Part shown: positions 60,996-64,000 of the stretch, in pieces | Numbering within the stretch: the first letter of the stretch is position 1 | Layout: every line of letters begins with the position of its first letter | NCBI GenBank assembly: GCA_029233985.1 | Contig: JARGOK010000001.1 | Span: forward strand, 194,372 to 258,371 | Direction: 5' to 3' | Origin: Candidatus Altimarinota bacterium | Lineage (GTDB): Bacteria; Patescibacteriota; Gracilibacteria; JAUYGZ01 | Length of the DNA stretch: 64,000 nucleotides | Notes under the pieces: model-generated | Databases searched by the model: none | Seen by the model: the letters and a program-made list of their open reading frames with translations, nothing else | What the model was told of the DNA's origin: nothing | Translations under genes and position numbers: made by a program

Positions 60996-61697
60996 TTAAT
61001 ACTCATACTCGTATGGATTTTTTGGCTCATCAATTATTTGAATATTTTCAGCACTAACGAACCCACGCTGTTTTCCTTCAAATTCTCCTGACTCAATCGT
61101 ACCACTTACTCGGATCCAATCACTGTTTTCCCATTCTTCAGTATTTGGAACGGTCACCAATAGTGCCAAAGGACGTGCATCGGCAATACAACAAGCCACC
61201 ACAAAACGTGAAAGCATTAGAGTGTTTTCTGGAAGTGAAGGGAGCTTTGCAACCATGCCTTCTAGGACAACTTTTTGTCCAAAGAAAATTCTTGGATCGG
61301 GATGCTGTGTCAGGATTCGTACCCATTCTGTGAGAGTTCTTTCTTTTGAAGGAGTATTGAGAGCTTCTGTAAACTTTAGCTCATCGATAGTTGGAACGCG
61401 GCTCTCAACACCCCTATTCAGAGCTGTTTCCGATGAGAGTGATCGAAGTGGGATCTGAGTGGAAAAAACTAGTACAAATAGAATGAGTATTGCACTAGTA
61501 ACATGTGATCGGTCTCGTCGGATGGATTTCCCACGAAATAGTGTCCACAAGGCCCCCATGATGAGACAGGCACTTCCAAATGATACGAGTATTTCATAAC
61601 GTGGATTGATCAGAAGACCTATCTGGTCTGTTCCAGATAAAAAACTTGTCAAGAGTGCCAAACCCAATAAAGCGATAAAGTCGAGGAAACGTGTCAT
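60996..61697 (-). CDS. TIGR03943/YcgQ-like membrane protein
   Basis: A 233-residue protein with four N-terminal membrane helices (about 5-90) and a soluble C-terminal domain containing FFGQKVVLEGMVAKLPSLPENTLMLSRFVVACCIADARPLALLV and DWIRVSGTIESGEF in separate strands. This pairing with a PF03773 permease is characteristic of the family named after Bacillus YcgQ. The CC pair in ACCIADA may contact metal. Its ATG shares one base with the permease stop (TGATG), implying coupled translation. The likely role is metal, possibly zinc, export or handling. Confidence 0.82.
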   Translation of the reverse strand: MTRFLDFIALLGLALLTSFLSGTDQIGLLINPRYEILVSFGSACLIMGALWTLFRGKSIRRDRSHVTSAILILFVLVFSTQIPLRSLSSETALNRGVESRVPTIDELKFTEALNTPSKERTLTEWVRILTQHPDPRIFFGQKVVLEGMVAKLPSLPENTLMLSRFVVACCIADARPLALLVTVPNTEEWENSDWIRVSGTIESGEFEGKQRGFVSAENIQIIDEPKNPYEYEY

Positions 61698-62617
61698 CAA
61701 AAAGAAAGGTTTAGATAGACATGGAGAATAAGGATACTGAGGAATGTCAGAGATGCTGACAAGAGACTTATCAGTACAATCGTCTTTGTTTTGAAGAGAG
61801 TTCTCATCATGAGTAATGATTTGATATCAACCATAGGGCCAAAAATAAGGAATGCGAGGATTGCCAATGGGCTAAACTGCCCACTATAACTCACTGCAAA
61901 GAATGCGTCTACAGTAGAGCAAATAGAAACAACTAGCCCCAAAAGCATCATGCTCAGAATAGAGCTGATGGTCCCCTTCCCCAGGCCAGACAAAATCTGT
62001 CGAGGTACAATTACTTGAATAGCTGCTGCAATAAAAGCTCCACCAACTAAATACCTCATCATTTCAAAAAACTCGCTAATGGCATTGGAAAAAAATTTAT
62101 CAATACCATCTATGTGATGGAAACAAGCAGTATGATCTGATTCTTGTTTGTGTATCTGTTCTGCTTGAGTCCACTCGTCAGTTTTTTTTACGCGACTGAA
62201 GAGAAGTCCGACAATAAGTGCAATCACAATACTGATAACAACCCTCAACACAACAATGATAGGCAAGGTCCTAAAGGCTACTGCAGTAGAAACAATCACA
62301 ATCGGATTGAATACGGGTGCTGATAGCAAAAAAGTAATGACCACGTGAAGAGGTGCACCCTGGGCTATCAGACGTCGAGCTACAGGTATATTTCCACATT
62401 CACAAACCGGAAAGAAAAATCCAATCGTACTCCCTGCCATACACCCCAATAGAGGGTTTTTTGGTAGTAAACGCATCAGTCTTTTTGGATTGATATATAC
62501 TCGAATGAATCCAGAAATCAGTACTCCTAAAATCACAAATGGAAATGCTTCGATGATAATCCCCAGAAAGATCAATCCTCCGTCGACTAGCTCTGAAGTA
62601 CTTATAAAGCTTTTCAT
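61697..62617 (-). CDS. PF03773-family permease (YcgR/UPF0718-like)
   Basis: A 306-residue membrane protein with about eight helices. The hallmark FFPVCECGNIPVARRLIAQG near 68-87 and FLLSAPVFNPIVIVSTAVAF near 95-114 identify the permease family. A cytosolic His-rich stretch in the middle (HKQESDHTACFHHIDGID, about 157-174) is a probable metal-binding loop. Relatives export arsenite, copper or zinc or support metal homeostasis. It lies 9 bp after a Fur-family regulator gene and is coupled to the YcgQ-like gene. Confidence 0.87.
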   Translation of the reverse strand: MKSFISTSELVDGGLIFLGIIIEAFPFVILGVLISGFIRVYINPKRLMRLLPKNPLLGCMAGSTIGFFFPVCECGNIPVARRLIAQGAPLHVVITFLLSAPVFNPIVIVSTAVAFRTLPIIVVLRVVISIVIALIVGLLFSRVKKTDEWTQAEQIHKQESDHTACFHHIDGIDKFFSNAISEFFEMMRYLVGGAFIAAAIQVIVPRQILSGLGKGTISSILSMMLLGLVVSICSTVDAFFAVSYSGQFSPLAILAFLIFGPMVDIKSLLMMRTLFKTKTIVLISLLSASLTFLSILILHVYLNLSF

Positions 62618-62626
62618 AGATATTTT

Positions 62627-63061
62627 TTAGTGACAGCTCTCGCAAAGCCCATAAAATTCTAAACTATGTGAAAGGATTTGAAATCGTTTTTCTGACTGGA
62701 TCGATTGCTCTACTGATTGGAGATGTTTTTGTATTTCTACTGGCTCAATTGATTCGCAAGCATTACAAACCAAGTGGTGATGATGATTTGCCTGATCGAT
62801 CTCATATCTCATTATTCCATCCTTCAAAACAATTTCTTGGGTGATCCCCTGCTCTGTTAGAAATTGAAGTTCTCTGTAAAGAGTAGAGATGTTTGGTTTT
62901 ACCTCTAGCTCCAAGAGTAAAGCAGACACTTCAGGGACGGACAAAGCGCATTGTTTTTGAATGAGTACTTCAAGGGTTGCTTTCCGTGATTTTGTAATAC
63001 GGTATCCAGATTCCCGAAGTCTCTTCAGGACTTCGCTGCTGGTTATTTCAGATGAAGACAT
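62627..63061 (-). CDS. Fur/Zur-family metal-responsive repressor
   Basis: A 144-residue winged-helix regulator. The N-terminal DNA-binding domain contains GYRITKSRKATLEVLIQKQC and KPNISTLYRELQFLTEQGI. The metal-binding C-terminal domain has the HHHHLVCNACESI motif (sensor His and first CxxC) and a final CESCH (second CxxC) for structural zinc. I cannot distinguish Fur from Zur; control of a YcgR/YcgQ-type exporter favours zinc or a similar metal. The ATG at 63061 is selected by homology. First gene of a three-gene operon whose promoter overlaps palindromes. Confidence 0.88.
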   Translation of the reverse strand: MSSSEITSSEVLKRLRESGYRITKSRKATLEVLIQKQCALSVPEVSALLLELEVKPNISTLYRELQFLTEQGITQEIVLKDGIMRYEIDQANHHHHLVCNACESIEPVEIQKHLQSVEQSIQSEKRFQILSHSLEFYGLCESCH

Positions 63062-63095
63062 CAGAATATAAGAAGAATTAAATATTGATAATCTC

Positions 63096-63162
63096 AGTAT
63101 AGCACTAATAAGAATAACTTGCATTTATTTTTATTAAGAGTATATTGCATTAGCTTATGCAA
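63096..63162. promoter_or_regulatory. Divergent promoter region with two dyads (candidate Fur/Zur operators)
   Basis: For the minus-strand operon an extended -10, TGC-TATACT, lies at 63104-63096. TAATAAGAATAA (63106-63117) and TTATTTTTATTA (63125-63136) form an inverted repeat matching at 11 of 12 positions, between and over the -10/-35. TTGCAT (63145-63150) and ATGCAA (63157-63162) form a second dyad nearer the plus-strand gene at 63194. Confidence 0.5.
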
Positions 63163-63193
63163 ATGAGTTGTATTAACCATTAATAACTCCCCC

Positions 63194-63673
63194 ATGAATA
63201 ATATAGAAATCAGTACGTCAGATCTTTCTCCTGACCATAATCTTTCAATCGCTGCAGGTGATGAAGTGACTATCCGTGAATCAGATTCTCTAGACACTCT
63301 CGGTAAAACACTCGATGACAATGAGGTCTCTCCAGCTGATTGGAATAGAATTTTCGCAAGTATCAATGACACATCTGACAAGGTCCGGCTTGTTATTGGA
63401 GATGATGTCTTTATTGGACAAAAAATCCAGTGGAAAAAAACCTCTGGTGTATCAGGATCTGAAAAAATATTTCTCAGTCCTGAATCTGGAATAGAAATCG
63501 ATGAAGATATGGATGAAACCTATCTTGTTGGTTCTTATTACCATGCTTGTGGCGCATCTGGAAAACAGCATTTTCACAAAGTGTCTTATGAAATCGACGA
63601 AAATATCCAAATGACTGCTGAAGAAGCTCACGCAGAATTTCGAAAGCTCTTTGAAGCAGGAACAGCAGAATAA
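63194..63673 (+). CDS. Unknown acidic protein
   Basis: I do not recognise this 159-residue protein. It is acidic and beta-rich in the middle (KVRLVIGDDVFIGQKIQWKK), with a His/Cys-containing stretch SYYHACGASGKQHFHKVSYE near 114-133 that could bind metal. No signal peptide. It is divergent from the Fur-family operon and shares the control region with its two dyads, so metal-responsive expression is possible but unproven. The sequence before the ATG is CTCCCCC, without a Shine-Dalgarno motif. Confidence 0.65.
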   Translation: MNNIEISTSDLSPDHNLSIAAGDEVTIRESDSLDTLGKTLDDNEVSPADWNRIFASINDTSDKVRLVIGDDVFIGQKIQWKKTSGVSGSEKIFLSPESGIEIDEDMDETYLVGSYYHACGASGKQHFHKVSYEIDENIQMTAEEAHAEFRKLFEAGTAE

Positions 63674-63726
63674 CAAAGCATCATCCTTGACCATACTTCT
63701 ATTATACTCTTACTGAAAAACATACT

Positions 63727-64000
63727 GTGCCACCAAGAGTCCCTAACAGAACGGCGTCTCCTGAACCCTTAAGAACAACAGAGCTTGAACCAGGAGATGA
63801 CCCACAATTAACTGAGGTAATAGATCTTACCAAAGGAAATATTGGACTTATTCTCGCTAACAAAGAGTCCAGCTTGGACGAAAAATATACAGCAATTGAC
63901 ACCGTGTATTCCTCAGATTTCACAGAGCTCATCAATAGCGGAGAGATTCCTCCTAAGATGGCTGCTGAGCATATTTCTAAGCGAGATTTTATTGGTCGGT
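63727..64000 (+). CDS. Unknown protein, 3' end outside the window
   Basis: An open frame starts with GTG at 63727 (MPPRVPNRTASPEPL after initiation) and runs to the window edge. The visible 91 residues are acidic with a Pro-rich start and helical segments (TEVIDLTKGNIGLILANKES and so on). No ATG lies near the start. A TATACT at 63703-63708 may be a -10. It follows the gene at 63194 by 53 bp. Function unknown. Confidence 0.5.
   Translation, partial: MPPRVPNRTASPEPLRTTELEPGDDPQLTEVIDLTKGNIGLILANKESSLDEKYTAIDTVYSSDFTELINSGEIPPKMAAEHISKRDFIGR

Noticed and set aside
1..64000. UGA decoded as glycine (as in Gracilibacteria and Absconditabacteria)
   Set aside because: TGA ends purF, the exonuclease gene and the leader peptide, and coding frames are complete without recoding.

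Overview
The window looks like chromosomal DNA of a Patescibacteria (Candidate Phyla Radiation, CPR) bacterium. Pointers are a 598-residue alanyl-tRNA synthetase without the usual C-terminal half, an archaeal-type triosephosphate isomerase, many lineage-specific proteins with no recognisable family, and almost no Shine-Dalgarno motifs. TGA is a genuine stop codon (for example purF at 34357-34359 and the exonuclease gene at 58193-58195), so this is not one of the lineages that read UGA as glycine. A Peregrinibacteria-like lineage is a guess from memory, not a result.

Layout. 1-2.3 kb: end of an unknown gene and a membrane-anchored FAD oxidase. 2.5-3.6 kb: unknown protein. 3.7-6.9 kb: aromatic amino acid operon (Phe/Tyr-rich leader peptide, pheA, tyrA, aroF) with a complete-looking transcription attenuator. 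7.2-11.3 kb: SpoIIE-type phosphatase receptor, secreted protein, Nudix hydrolase, FtsA-like ATPase. 11.4-18.4 kb: unknown protein, mnmA, UPF0314 membrane protein, FAD monooxygenase-like protein, an O-antigen-ligase/riboflavin-kinase fusion and tpiA. 19-22 kb: two unknown proteins, the second with a CAP-like domain. 22-31.6 kb: alaS, CorC/HlyC-type protein, L32-L31, Bax-inhibitor-like protein, FemAB transferase and a secreted-protein cluster (FecR/PKD/SLH, lipoprotein, Pro/Glu-rich). 31.8-41.3 kb: folD, purF, a WecA/MraY-like transferase, a flippase-like membrane protein, cysS and a large surface protein.

41.4-50.2 kb is the most unusual region. It is one minus-strand operon with short gaps that encodes a transglutaminase-vWA protein, an AAA+ ATPase and four tandem paralogues combining a constant helical N-terminus with ribonuclease-inhibitor-type leucine-rich repeats. 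The paralogues carry about 7, 6, 5 and 4 repeats, and the last is broken by one amber codon. No gene in it has a signal peptide. It resembles in outline the MoxR/vWA ATPase systems linked to biological conflict, but I do not know this combination.

50.4-64 kb: eno, unknown protein, asnS, unknown protein, smpB, GNAT, DUF218 protein, exonuclease III, acylphosphatase with two paralogous lipoproteins, trhO, tRNA-Thr(GGU), a Fur-family/permease/YcgQ-like metal operon, and two unknown genes, the last cut by the window edge.

Intergenic DNA is rich in small dispersed elements: a 24-bp palindrome also found in frame inside mnmA, hairpin elements, and decayed purine/pyrimidine inverted repeats. Near-consensus sigma70 promoters (TTGaca, 16-17 bp, TATAAT, often with an extended -10) precede several stand-alone unknown genes.
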